Positions 22,201 through 42,416 of a stretch of DNA of 64,000 bases are shown piece after piece (position 1 is the first letter of the stretch; the number at the start of each line of letters is the position of its first letter). Location: positions 62,001 to 126,000 of the forward strand of contig JAANDG010000087.1 in the NCBI GenBank assembly GCA_036852015.1, in the 5' to 3' direction. The stretch comes from Pelodera strongyloides. Its lineage: Eukaryota; Nematoda; Chromadorea; Rhabditida; Rhabditidae. Under the pieces are notes generated by a model. It saw nothing but the letters and a program-made list of their open reading frames with translations, was not told the origin of the DNA and made no database searches. The position numbers were made by a program, and so were the translations under genes.

Positions 22201-25200
22201 AAAATCAGGTGGAAGACAGAGATGGAAATGATAAGGAACAGGTAACCGTTCTGACTTTTTTTTCTTGAAGACCAAGCCCAAGCGGCAGTGTAAATGCTTC
22301 AGGTTCAGTTCTTAATTTTAATCAGAGTTCTAGTCCCGATCTCTTCAGTGCAAGATGTTATCGTCGTTAGTTATTTAATCACAATCATAAATACGACTTC
22401 ACCTTGAGCATTAGTCAGTGACCTAAGGGAGAGCTGTAGTAATCTGTAACATTATCGGATTGCGCTGGCGGCTTACCTGTGTTTAATCTTTTGGTAATTT
22501 TATTCAGTTCCAGGATGCGGATGTGCCCGCGCACACGGAAACCGCAAAAAGCGCATCTACTATTGTTTCCGCTTCCAACTTGACGGAAGATCCTGTGAAG
22601 GCGGAACCTGACTCTGATGCGGCACACGCTGTGGAGAGCACCAGTTTGCATACGGCACGGGTTAATAGTGTTAGTTTTATTTCCTGGATTCCTGGTCCAT
22701 TAAACGCGTAATTTTTGAGCTTTGAAGAGTATGACAAATCTTTTGTTGTCTTACCCTTTGTATTTGACTTAATCTTTGTAAGTTGTGTTCTCAATTAGGT
22801 GTGCTGACCTATCCCTTTCTTGAGTTTCTTCCGTTTAGTCAGCTTTTATGGCTTCGTGCTCTTCTGAGTGTGTACCCAGGGACGACAATAATCAGAAACC
22901 GCATCTGGATCCCAACGCCAATGCAGCTGATTTTGCCCAGAGTTGTGTAAAGTTGGAGGTCCCGGATAATGATGATTATGTATGTGTATTGTCATATTTG
23001 GTTGCTTACGTTTATGGCCGTTTTCTAGCGCTAGCGCTATTCGTGAGGTAATGTGGCGTACACAATTGGGGTCCTTTATTTTTGTAATGAAACATTTGTC
23101 TGAATGATTTGGGGATGAACAATAAACTGTTAATAAAAAGCATAAAAGCATCACCGGATTTTAACAACTTGCGTACGCCGTTATTTTCTTGATTTAACTT
23201 TGAACTTTAAACTGCGCTCACCTGTGAGTTTTTGCTGGCAGTAATGGTATGCGATACATATTAATTAACGACGTTGACGAATCTCTATTGTGTGTCCATG
23301 TGCATGAAGTTTGCGAACTTTCAGCCCAACTTGTCTCCGATGGTGGACACCATAAATGGAATGCTTGCCATTGATGATAAAAGCACTGATCTGATTGTGT
23401 GCTTGAATGTGTTTGTCGGGTATCCCCGCCCGCTGGAATACCACGAAATTCGGCTCGGAAGACTGGTACGAGATTTTAACCTTTATTATCTATTTTCATT
23501 AGTCGCTTGTGGCGGTTGTCAGCTTTCAGCTGGTCGGTGGTATTTGACATATCAAAATTATTTCACCTTCTCTTTTGTTCAGCCTTATACCATGTAAAGC
23601 GGGGTTACTGACACGGACTGGTGAAAAAAAAAACATTTTGGCATCAGTCATTGTTGTAAACCTCATTGTTGTTATTTCTTGAATTTAATGATCTCTTGTT
23701 CCAAAATGTCGCGCACTTTGACACATTCAGACAGTTTTTTTATTTCATGTACGGTAATTAATTGGGAAAGTACAATATGATTTCTGTATATGGTTTACAT
23801 TATGTTATATTATGGTATACATTATGTTTAGCTGAAGCCCACGCACACCCTCCGCCTTCTGGGTTCTCAGACCCTGGCCGACCTTCGAAATGCATTCACT
23901 TGTCCTTCCGACTACACATTTGATGAGGACTTTTCCGAGAAAAAGCCCAAGAAGAGCGATTTGTCAAAGGTTTGCATTTATAGACTCTTCGGGGAGATAT
24001 ATTCTGTCTGTAAGTCTGTGTGCGACGAAAGCGTTTGTTTTCTATCGCGTTTAGTTAGTTATAATAAGTAAGGGGCTGCCGTTCATCCAAGTGATACCGA
24101 TATTTCTTCTTTCCTATTCTTATAGTGGTGAGCGAGAGTTACATTTTTATTGGTATGTACTCCTATGTAAGATTGTAGAAGCATCAGAACCATCTCGGGG
24201 CTTCTTTTATACACATAGAGAAACATTACGATTGGTCGCGTTTCCTTTACATTGTTATTTTCCTGTCGTTAGTGTCTGTCTCTGTTGATGATGCAAGCGT
24301 CCGAGAATCCGTTTTTTTTTCAGTGCAAATACCCGTCTTCTTACTTCTTCATTCACGATACTTTCTACATTGATGAATCGTCTCCTTATTCATACGATAT
24401 GGCAGAGTAGGCTTTTTATTTACTTTTTAAAACTAGAATTACTTTTATTTCGGTGGTGTTCCCTATGGCCTGCCGTTTAATGCGCTCGGATTACTCTGTG
24501 GCTGTTCCTTGAGGCTATTATGTAGCTATTAGTTTACTTGAAGTCTAAAGTTTTGCTCGACTGATAATGTTTTCTTTAGACTGATCCGTATCCACTTTGA
24601 AGGAACTCCACAGGTTGCAGCACAAATGCAGATGAAAGGAATGAACGCTTGCAGGTGTGATAATTGTTGTTGTTTGTTAGATAATGTTTTTGAAAGTATG
24701 TTTATATAGACCCTGAATTATTGTCGGCACACTGCCGGCAGCCCCGCTAAACAAACCCGGTTTTGTTTACGTTCACTTAAGAGCGCGTAGCCCTTGGTGT
24801 AATGTAAAGTATGTAGGTGCCACCATGTATTCCTTCCTCACGTATTCAGGGTTCCAACTAGCGTTGTCACATACTGATATTTGCAGCCGACGGAGATTAT
24901 GTTTACATTAGGTCACATCGCCAAGTAATGAATTAATGTTGCTAGAGTGAATATGTTTGTTTGTGTGTTCGTTTGTTCATTCACTGATCTCCCCTATTCA
25001 GATTGGTCGACCTGCGTTGTCGTCTCGGTCAGCCGTACGTCTTTGTTCACCAAGGAAGTTGTGAACACTTGCTCGTATTTAATGAATTGCATCTGAGGGA
25101 TGAAATGTCCAAGGTGCGTTCTTTTTTTTGTAGATTAGCATTGGAATTTACCCTCATCTGTGGTTTTATAACGTAAGGCGTCATTGTGCCTGAGTGTGCC

Positions 25201-27670
25201 AGCCATAGCATAAAACATCCCGCCAAATGCGGAGGATCACCTCCCGATTCCCGATCCGTAAAGCATTGTACGCAAATTAGTCTAAATCAGTCTAAATCAC
25301 CTCCCGATAATGCATTATATGCAAATTAGTCTAAATCACCTCCCTAAAATTTTGAGCTGCGGACATAATTTATTCCCTGCGTGCTAGTCTCTGTATTTCT
25401 CTGTAGGCGCAAGTCGAGGATTTCCCGCTGATCTTATATGAGAAGACTTTCAAGCAAGTGTTGTGCGCGGGATGCAGAATGGCAAAGGCTGAGTTGGTTT
25501 TTATTATTATTATTATTATTATTATTGTTGTTATTATTATTATTATTTTATTATTATTCAATTCATTATTATTATTATTATTATTATTGGATCATTTCAT
25601 AAAATTTTATCTAAAACACGTATTTATTTAATTGTTTATTGTGGCGGAACTGTTTGTTAACTTGAAAATACGACCCGGGTTTCTTTTCTCTGCAGAACTG
25701 GGTTGTCTTCATTTTAGATATCTTCTTTTTCAGGCGTTGTGTGCAAGCTCTCGACAATCCACCAAAACCGGGTGATAAACCCTTCCAGTTGTTTGAATCG
25801 CCGTGTTTCCTCTGCAACATTTGCTACAGGGAATTCTGCTTCAGACGGTATTTGTCTCTTGACTAACAGTTTAAAGCGAAATACCGGCCGGTTTGTGAAA
25901 CGCATCTCAAGTACTTGCATTGCATTTATGCATTTATGCAAGATGGCGGTGGGGTCTAGTTTTCTAATTTTGCTCCTTTGCGTATGCTGCATAAGAAAGC
26001 AGGTGTGCGCAATGCGTTTCAAAAACCGGTCCGGTATTTCGCTTTAAATTTTTTGTTTTGAGTGGGGATAGTGTGCGAGTTGTCACTTCATTTTTCAGTT
26101 CTGCATACAATCTGTATCGCACATAAGTATGCTTCGACCACAGGTAACATTTTTCTAGTGTTGTCTTCCCAGCTGAATTTTGGTAACTTTAGGGTTCCAA
26201 CTGCACCCGGACAGCCGATCCAATACTATAAGCAGTTTCCGTTCCGATCGATGCCGTTTATTGATCGAAAGGTAGACTATTGATTGGTATCATGTACTAT
26301 ATCCTTTGTGGAAGTCAGTTCAAGACAATTGTGCAACGTTTAAAAAAAATGTTCACTGTTACAGGCTGTCGAGCGTACCGGTCGTTTTCTTGCCCATCTC
26401 GAGTTTGATGATGAAACGACTGAAGATACGCAGCAGACACAACACCTCGCGGCGTCTGTGAAGCGGGAAGTAGAAGAGGAAGGAGGAGGTAGGGTCTTGC
26501 CAATCGATATATATGTTTTGATGTTGAATAGGTGGCCTTATGAGGCTCCGGTATCCAGTTAGAGCCAAGGTGGAAGGATGTATAGGCTGCTCTTTATTTG
26601 TCATTGAGAACCTTTCGTCTTACGATACCGACAGGACTAAAGGTAGCGCGTCTGGAAATAAAGTTGTCCGTAGTTGCTCGGACCCATATTTGGCTAAAAT
26701 CATTGTTAATACATGCGAAGTACAGGGCATAAACCTCGCCGGTGAGTCCGGAGGTGGTTCGCGAAATTTTCTCTATTTGTGATACGTTTCTAATAAATTA
26801 CTCGTACCACCTCCGGGGCTTCCCATACCTTCTATGCTAATTCCGGAGGTGGTTCAGCCATGAGCCCTCTAAATTTATACAATATTCTAATTCCGGTGGT
26901 GGTTCGCCGGTGAGTTCGTCGGCGGGCTTAGGCTATGGCGAAGTATCATGTTTTGGCATTGAATAGGTGGCCTTATGAGGCTCCGGTTGGAGCCACGGTG
27001 GGAGGATGTTCATTTTTCATTTCGTCTTACTATACCATCAGCACCAGCACGTCTGAAATAAAGTTGTCCGTAGTTGCGCGGACCCATATTTGGCTTAAAT
27101 CATTGTTAATACATGCGAAGTACAGGGCATAAATCTCGCCGGTGAGTCCGGAGGTGGTTCGCGAAATTTTCTCTATTTGTGATACGTTTCTAATAAATTA
27201 CTCGTACCACCTCCGGGGCTTCCCATACCTTCTATGCTAATTCCGGAGGTGGTTCAGCCATGAGCCCTCTAAATTTATACAATATTCTAATTCCGGTGGT
27301 GGTTCGCCGGTGAGTTCGTCGGCGGGCTTAGGCTATGGCGAAGTATCATGTTTTGGCATTGAATAGGTGGCCTTATGAGGCTCCGGTTGGAGCCACGGTG
27401 GGAGGATGTTCATTTTTCATTTCGTCTTACTATACCATCAGCACCAGCACGTCTGAAATAAAGTTGTCCGTAGTTGCTCGGACCCATATTTGGCTTAAAT
27501 CATTGTTAATACATGCGAAGTAAATCTGGATACTAAGACTTTAGGACATCTTCAGTTTGCATTTATGTCCCGTGTGTAGAGGTAGTGTGTGCATAGTTTT
27601 ATTGCTTGAACATTATTATTTTCAAATTTCAAATATTTTAGCGCCTGCACCGAAACTCCAGAAGTTGTAA
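9210..27670 (+). CDS. SNAPC3-domain protein (snRNA-activating protein complex subunit 3) with long N-terminal extension
   Basis: SNAPc binds the proximal sequence element of snRNA genes transcribed by Pol II and Pol III. Exons: 9210-9275 (ATG 9247), 9575-9655, 9902-10117, 10620-10689, 11629-11716, 11925-12032, 12510-12604, 13206-13320, 13986-14104, 19263-19400, 20041-20238, 20443-20547, 20791-20874, 21215-21277, 21741-21851, 22086-22241, 22508-22660, 22839-22979, 23325-23465, 23832-23969, 24324-24406, 24580-24654, 25002-25113, 25407-25492, 25734-25847, 26193-26271, 26365-26488, 27642-27670 (TAA). Every junction is in phase: 1016 codons. The C-terminal third is the SNAPC3 domain: HDTFYIDE, RCRLGQPYVFVHQGSCEHL, ILYEKTFKQVLCAGCRMAK, CFLCNICYREFCF (Cys pairs of the zinc-binding motif). 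Human SNAPC3 is about 411 residues, so roughly 600 residues are extra: Asn/Pro/Gln-rich, then acidic and Ser-rich. Two separate genes merged by this model remain possible, with the boundary before about 22839. Confidence 0.8.
10253..10330 (-). repeat. (TAA)n run with non-LTR retroposon-like tail
   Basis: About 45 bp of ATA repeats followed on the plus strand by TTTATTACGCACACATACAAT. Read on the minus strand this is ATTGTATGTGTGCGTAATAAA leading into TTA repeats. The same string (ATTGTATGTGTGAATAAA) ends the tRNA-derived element at 11229-11584, suggesting a shared 3' tail. A box-A-like TAGCGCAGTCG at 10198 lies on the other side of the repeat. Confidence 0.45.
10776..11074. mobile_element. 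Palindromic MITE (GATTCGCA-ended), copy 1
   Basis: Inverted termini GCGATTCGCACTTGCGAAA (10779) and TTTTCGCAAATGTGAATCGC (ending about 11072), extended by GTGCCTGTCCATG / CATGGACAGGCATTTG. Interior contains near-repeats of CAGATCCGT/GAAATAGATC. A related copy lies at 13417-13672. Intronic in the SNAPC3 gene. Confidence 0.75.
11229..11584 (-). mobile_element. tRNA-derived SINE-like element
   Basis: Minus strand: box A TGGCCCATTGG (near 11573) and box B AGTTCGAATCC (near 11525) at tRNA-like spacing. The region has lost tRNA acceptor pairing, so it is not a functional tRNA gene. It continues into an unrelated body and a tail ATTGTATGTGTGAATAAA near 11231-11248. The structure (Pol III promoter head, body, A/T-rich tail) fits a SINE. 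Antisense in a SNAPC3 intron. Confidence 0.6.
12850..13022. mobile_element. Palindromic MITE of the ACCACCTCCGG family
   Basis: Ends CAGGCTATAA and TTATAGCCTG, with inner ACGCATCAACCATCTCCGG repeated as ACCATCTCCGG and a right half GACCATCTCCGAAATTACGC. Related segments sit at 12230-12430, 19853-20024, 25205-25350, inside the tandem array at 26515-27520, and at 42445-42500. Intronic in SNAPC3. Confidence 0.6.
13417..13672. mobile_element. Palindromic MITE (GATTCGCA-ended), copy 2
   Basis: Same termini as 10776-11074: TGATTCGCACTTGCGAAAAT on the left and ATGGACAGGCATTTGTCATT followed by TTCGCAA on the right. The middle is shared too (CTACCGTAACCCATGCGAAT, then TTTGACATGG). Shorter by about 40 bp. 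Confidence 0.75.
13756..13832. repeat. (CA)n / CACATACAA simple repeat
   Basis: CA-rich microsatellite interspersed with TACAA, intronic in SNAPC3. Confidence 0.9.
14301..14305. repeat. Target-site duplication, left (GTTTC)
   Basis: Five bases GTTTC directly before the LTR, repeated at 19199-19203 after the other LTR. Five-base duplications are usual for Ty3/gypsy integration. Confidence 0.9.
14306..14580 (-). repeat. 3' LTR (relative to element)
   Basis: 275 bp, TGTTGTAGCTG...CCCTAACA on the plus strand; differs from the other LTR by one extra T (ATTCATTAG versus ATTCATAG) and CTAGTG versus CCAGTG. Confidence 0.95.
14581..14591 (-). other. Polypurine tract
   Basis: Minus strand GTAGGGGAGG immediately upstream of the 3' LTR; expected plus-strand primer position. 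It nearly touches the end of the integrase frame at 14590. Confidence 0.75.
14590..16485 (-). pseudogene. Ty3/gypsy RNase H and integrase part of pol
   Basis: Open frame of 631 codons. RNase H: ADASDYGIGAVI and TDHKPLL near the start. Integrase: HHCC zinc motif (HDGHPGATRMKML ... CDSCQS, about residues 253-290), catalytic core with the Asp, Asp, Glu triad (HIDFAGPM; VSDNGSQFTS; HPQSNGQAERF). C-terminal Ser/Asp-rich tail ends just before the polypurine tract. The frame equals that of the gag-protease segment, so gag-pol was probably one frame before the indels. The fragment itself is intact but lacks its own start. Confidence 0.9.
16511..17374 (-). pseudogene. Ty3/gypsy reverse transcriptase, out of frame with its neighbours
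   Basis: RT domain with the catalytic YLDD motif (CAAYLDDVIV) and LPFGVKSAPGIFQQVM, plus FLGHIIDKDG in the thumb/connection. It lies one frame away from the gag-protease and RNase H-integrase segments. The upstream break is near 17230, within the RT N-terminus, consistent with a lost base. The downstream break near 16520 looks like a 4-bp tandem addition (CTGG). The RT frame is therefore isolated by two compensating indels. Confidence 0.9.
17194..18324 (-). pseudogene. Ty3/gypsy gag C-terminal part, nucleocapsid knuckle and protease
   Basis: Frame continues from the gag segment after a TGA at 18325-18327. It contains the CX2CX4HX4C knuckle CYNCGEIGHWARYC and the aspartic protease motif LDTGADVTLI, then runs into the first residues of RT before the frameshift near 17230 and ends at 17194. 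No start codon follows the TGA nearby, so it would need readthrough. Confidence 0.85.
18325..18774 (-). pseudogene. Ty3/gypsy gag N-terminal part, interrupted by TGA
   Basis: ATG at 18774; 149 codons with a charged, probably coiled N-terminus (MAPGAEKELLEEQKKM) and the beginning of a Retrotrans_gag-like domain (FTTWFQRFEDVV). It stops at TGA 18325-18327, after which the same frame continues with gag-like sequence. The TGA lies inside the gag domain, not at a gag-pol border, so a nonsense mutation is the simplest reading. Confidence 0.85.
18925..19198 (-). repeat. 5' LTR (relative to element)
   Basis: 274 bp; two differences from the LTR at 14306-14580. Followed at 19199-19203 by the GTTTC target duplication. 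Confidence 0.95.
19688..19751. repeat. Short tandem direct repeat
   Basis: ATTTTGCTCAATAGCAATAT then G(T/C)TCTATCCC occurs twice in succession (about 19690 and 19722), period about 32 bp, in a SNAPC3 intron. Contains a small inner dyad TTGCTCAATAGCAA. Confidence 0.85.
19853..20024. mobile_element. Palindromic MITE of the ACCACCTCCGG family
   Basis: GTTGAAACACGCACGAACC then ACCTCCGGATTGG and GACCACCTCCGAAA on the left; GGAACCACCTCAATTTACG on the right, with AGTATAGG / TATATACCCT ends. Homologous layout to 12850-13022. It ends 16 bases before the exon at 20041. Confidence 0.55.
20982..20986 (-). terminator. Pol III oligo-T terminator of tRNA-Arg
   Basis: AAAAA on the plus strand (TTTTT on the minus) five bases past the tRNA 3' end. 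Confidence 0.85.
20992..21063 (-). tRNA. tRNA-Arg, anticodon TCG
   Basis: 72-nt perfect cloverleaf on the minus strand: acceptor GACCGTG/CACGGTC, D arm GCCTAATGGATAAGGC, anticodon stem TCGGA/TCCGA with loop CTTCGGA (anticodon TCG, reads CGA), T stem GCAGG/CCTGT (one G-U) with loop TTCGAGT. A T5 run lies just downstream on the minus strand (plus 20982-20986), a Pol III terminator. No intron. It is antisense inside the SNAPC3 intron between the exons at 20791 and 21215. Confidence 0.97.
25498..25588. repeat. (TTA)n microsatellite
   Basis: Imperfect TTA trinucleotide run directly after the SNAPC3 exon ending 25492, inside the intron that splits the zinc-binding Cys motif. Confidence 0.9.
25875..26043. 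mobile_element. TTAA-bounded palindromic MITE, copy 5
   Basis: TTAA then AGCGAAATACCGGCCGGTTT at 25875; right end CCGGTCCGGTATTTCGCT then TTAA (26044-26047). Subterminal GAAACGCATC/CAATGCGTTTC as in the other copies. In the SNAPC3 intron between the exons at 25734 and 26193, just upstream of the possible poison exon. Confidence 0.85.
26099..26143 (+). other. Possible 45-nt poison exon in SNAPC3
   Basis: TTTTTCAG precedes it and GTAACA follows, so both splice sites look usable. Its length is a multiple of three and its phase matches the neighbouring exons, but in that frame it carries TAA (26125-26127). Skipping it joins 25847 to 26193 in frame and keeps the SNAPC3 fold. It may be a regulated cassette or a chance pair of sites. 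Confidence 0.35.
26515..27520. repeat. 400-bp tandem array in the last SNAPC3 intron
   Basis: Units start near 26515, 26941 and 27341; GGCTATGGCGAAGTATCATG recurs exactly 400 bp apart (26931, 27331). Units two and three are almost identical (one visible difference); the first is diverged and about 35 bp longer in its first half. Each full unit contains GTCCGGAGGTGGTTCGCG, GTACCACCTCCGGGGC and TTCCGGAGGTGGTTCAGCC, so the array is built from the ACCACCTCCGG repeat family. The third unit is partial. Confidence 0.9.
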
Positions 27671-28543
27671 TCGCGCCACAGTGCTGCTGTGTAATCTCGT
27701 GTTCTCTTTATTCTGTAAATTTGGATAATATGTTAATCTAACTAATCACGTATCTAACGATTTACTTAACCCATGCTTGCAACTAGTCCACACTGTTGGT
27801 TTTATATTAAAAATCTATTAATAGACTGTGTATTTTTCCCTTTGAGTTAGTTACTGTTGTGTATTCATGAAATTCGCATGGTTGTTTTTATGTACAAATT
27901 TTTGTTTTATAATAACGGGTTGCATGCGGTAGTCATGGTTAATTATGTAATTTGGCACTAACACTGGAATAAGCAGTTGTAATTGGTTACATCTCACGAG
28001 TTACTGGTTACAGTCACGAGTTACATTCAGTGGTTACATAAACGACATCTCACAACCAGGTTTTTACTTTTAGGGTATTCCCTTTTTTTGTGTATCGTAG
28101 CCAATAGCTTTTGGGTTCGCAGAACTTCGGGACTTCTAGAACTCTAGTCTATATTTTTTTTAATATTGCTTATGATTTATTTACCGCAAAAAATATCCTC
28201 TTTTTTATAGAATAGTTAGTTGGTTTTGTTTGCTTATTTGCAGTTATCACTGTTTTTATTGTTTTCCTTCTACATATATCCTTGTACTTGTTTCTTTTTC
28301 GTTGTTGTTCTTTGTTTGCATAAAACCTTTTTTTTATGTGAATTGCGTAGTATTTCGAGGTACGACATTATTCGCTGAGAAAAGGGCAAAAATCGTCTTA
28401 TTCGCTGAGAAAAGGGCAAAAATTGAGCCATTGGTGCGCGTACGCGAACAAAATTTCCCGCGTTACGCATGTTCGCTCGTCTCTGGAGTTAAACTTTCCC
28501 AATGCCAATGGTAATAACTGTCAACATTCGTATGCATAAATAC
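27671..28543. other. Convergent intergenic region SNAPC3 / UGP2
   Basis: Tail-to-tail spacer with both 3' UTRs. No canonical AATAAA is obvious for SNAPC3 in the first 200 bp. A 31-bp-period direct repeat (TTATTCGCTGAGAAAAGGGC twice) lies at 28367-28424. No gene seen. Confidence 0.6.
28367..28424. repeat. Two-copy direct repeat
   Basis: TTATTCGCTGAGAAAAGGGC plus AAAAAT occurs at 28368 and 28399, separated by four to five bases. Confidence 0.85.
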
Positions 28544-28549
28544 TTTATT
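28544..28549 (-). terminator. Candidate poly(A) signal of UGP2
   Basis: AATAAA on the minus strand about 490 bp downstream of the UGP2 stop (29036-29038). Confidence 0.5.
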
Positions 28550-29035
28550 AAACAAAAGACTATATTGGCATGCAAACACCTGCAATGTAAAGTATTCTAC
28601 AAGCAAAAACCGGTACAACCGACTGTTCAAAATAGAACTAAAAATGGTAGACGGTAAAACAATTATTAGGTGTAGGTAAAATAAGGCACAAACATCGGAC
28701 TCAGGAACGGACTGTTTTTCTTCCGACTAACTAGAATACAGACTATAGAAATGACTACATAAATAATACATGACATTCTAGGTCCGCGAAGAAATCTAGG
28801 GGGTTCGCAACATTTACAGAGAGCCAATCTAGGTTAAAAACTACTATAACTACGGTAGGAGCCCAAAATAAGGCAAAAGCGTAGGTGCCATAATATATGG
28901 TGCTTAGCTACAGTACTTACAAACAAACTAACAACAGCAAAGAAACTTGGCAATGAAATGCATTCACAAAGATGGGTATATGATACGGTAAAATGTGGAA
29001 TACTACAGTACTCAGAGGCAGGGACCTACAGTAAG

Positions 29036-40374
<11,339 letters not shown>

Positions 40375-41687
40375 CCTTAGACACGAGCAAGTTAGTGCAC
40401 TGATGAGGGATATTACGTGAGAAGGTTATTTCTTAGGTTTGGAGCAAAGATCAAAAATCAGAGAGCAGTTACCGGTGTAAAAATCTGTTCAATAAATGTC
40501 ATAGTTTAGGCAGTTGAATTGGTAATTTAGCTGTGGGTGTCGCTAAGAATGCGTAAATCATAGATCGATCATCACAGTAAAACTACGAGTCAAGTGCGAC
40601 CTCCGTGCAGCCAGACCAAATGGTTCCCATTATTTGGGACCAGTCACCGACCATTTGACAACCACTTGGATACTATTTGGAGACCACTTTCCGACGGTTT
40701 TCGAGAAAAGTGAAAAATCGAGAATCGCAAAGTGCTAATTATGGACATTATGGTCTGTACTTTGGACCACCAAAAATGAATCGTCCTCTATATGGAAAAA
40801 AGTATCCCCGTGAATGATTGCTATATTCTACAAGGAGAGTTTTGCAGTTCTTTATATTTGCTTTCTTAGGCTTCAGGTAGGCAATTTTCAAATAAGTTTC
40901 TTTCCATTTCCATTACGCCTCGAAGTTTGACGGGTCAGTGGTAAGGCCTGGGGCGTTCTTTGTCATTATAATATTTTGTTTTGTTTATATTTGTTTACCT
41001 ATTATTGGGGAATATCGCACACGGCGTGGTCGCTTAGATTTATTTGATTCAACTCCGCCACTTGTTTTATTTGTAACTGTTAAGTTTTGATTTACTGCCT
41101 ATTGTGTGTTACGTTTATTTTTCTTATTTGAGCAGTTATATTCTTTCTATTCGAGCAACATTCTTTCTTAATTTGCTCCTTTCACTAAAAACGACAAAAC
41201 AAGGTGTTTAACATACCAAGTTATTTCATGGCCGAACCACCGTAGTCGCCATTTTTAAATGCGCGGGGTTATTAATGATTCCCTTTTACAGTAGTCATAA
41301 CAGTTTTTTGTGACTTTTCTTTATTTTTTCTATTTTCTTTTTGCCTTGGACTTGTTCCAGTGTTGATTATTGTTGTTCGAATCGGGTGCCGAAACCCTTT
41401 GTGTTCCATTTTTGTGAGCCGCTTTTTTCTTTCTTTCGTGCGTGAATTTTTATTTTCTTTGTACATATCAATTAATTCTGGATAACTTTTGCCTTGTTTC
41501 AGTCTATGTGTTCCGGTTTCACCGTCCACCCTTTCTGATGCACAACTGCAATTTGAAGAATAGCGACCGCAGGAATAGTATTATCAGTGGAGAACTAGTT
41601 GGTCGTTTTTCTTTGTGGGGCACTTTTTTGGCAAATTAGTTGCGCGACTGACTACCGTCAGCGCAGCATGCTCTGGAACGGCATCCT

Positions 41688-41880
41688 GATTGCTCGGGCC
41701 AGTGAGGTGGATTGATTCACCTCAGTTTCTCTGAGAGGGCAATCTCGACCCGTTTCGTTGCGGCTCTGTTTACAGTGGAGCGCGGTACTTTGAATAGAGC
41801 ATGTGCTATGAAAGGTATGGTGCATCACTCGGACAGGGAGGTGATTTGATATCACCTTCGTTACTCTGGGAGAGTGATGC
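41688..41880. other. Two tandem structured hairpins, possible ncRNA pair
   Basis: Copy A (41688-41744) and copy B (41822-41880) share a design: outer stem (A GATTGC/GCAATC; B GCATCACT/AGTGATGC), conserved CTCGG on the 5' side and CTCTGnGAG on the 3' side, and an inner stem (A TGAGGTG/CACCTCA with 8-nt loop; B AGGTGAT/ATCACCT with 5-nt loop). Outer-stem bases differ in a pairing-preserving manner. Strand is undetermined, since stems read both ways. No known family recognised. Confidence 0.5.
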
Positions 41881-42180
41881 TAAACTTCCAGAACACGTGA
41901 CCTATTCAATGTATTTCGCTAGTCTGCGTTTCTATTTTGTGAAGAGAGTGCCTTTCTCGACGGCAAATATCCTTAATCCTTAGGTTAAAAGTGTACATAT
42001 ATTTGTCTTGTTTAAATTTGGAGCAGTATAAAATAATAGATTTTTTGTGTGGTTTTTCCCCCTACTCTTACTACTGCTGGTTTAGTTATGACCGACGCTT
42101 TTGCTTCGTCGGGAGCACTGACGCCGAATTTGGACTATCGACTATGAGATGTGCAGCTCCCCGCTGACTTATCCGTTCTC

Positions 42181-42416
42181 GTCCATTGGATGTTCTTCAA
42201 TGACCGTTCGTTGTGATTCTAACATAGCAGCCGGACCTAGACAGGAAGGAACCAGGTATTTTTTCAAAGCCCTGAGGATTCCGTACTTTAACATATGCAG
42301 ACAACGAATTGCTGTTGTAATTTCTACATAATTGATTATTTATAACCTTAATATTCGCTACACGTTCCATCGGATGTTCTTCAATGACCGTTCATTGTGG
42401 CCTTTCGTGAGCAGGG
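42181..42416. repeat. Dispersed direct repeat pair
   Basis: CATTGGATGTTCTTCAATGA and CATCGGATGTTCTTCAATGA, each followed by CCGTTC(G/A)TTGTG, start near 42184 and 42368, 184 bp apart. A partial inverted match also exists between 42228-42255 and 42587-42612 (CCTTCCTGTCT). Confidence 0.6.

Noticed and set aside
26515..27520. CRISPR-like array
   Set aside because: Repeats are 400 bp tandem units in a eukaryotic intron, without spacer structure.
41272..41529. Lys-rich 85-codon minus-strand frame
   Set aside because: Low-complexity A-rich translation without splice sites, start context or known motif.
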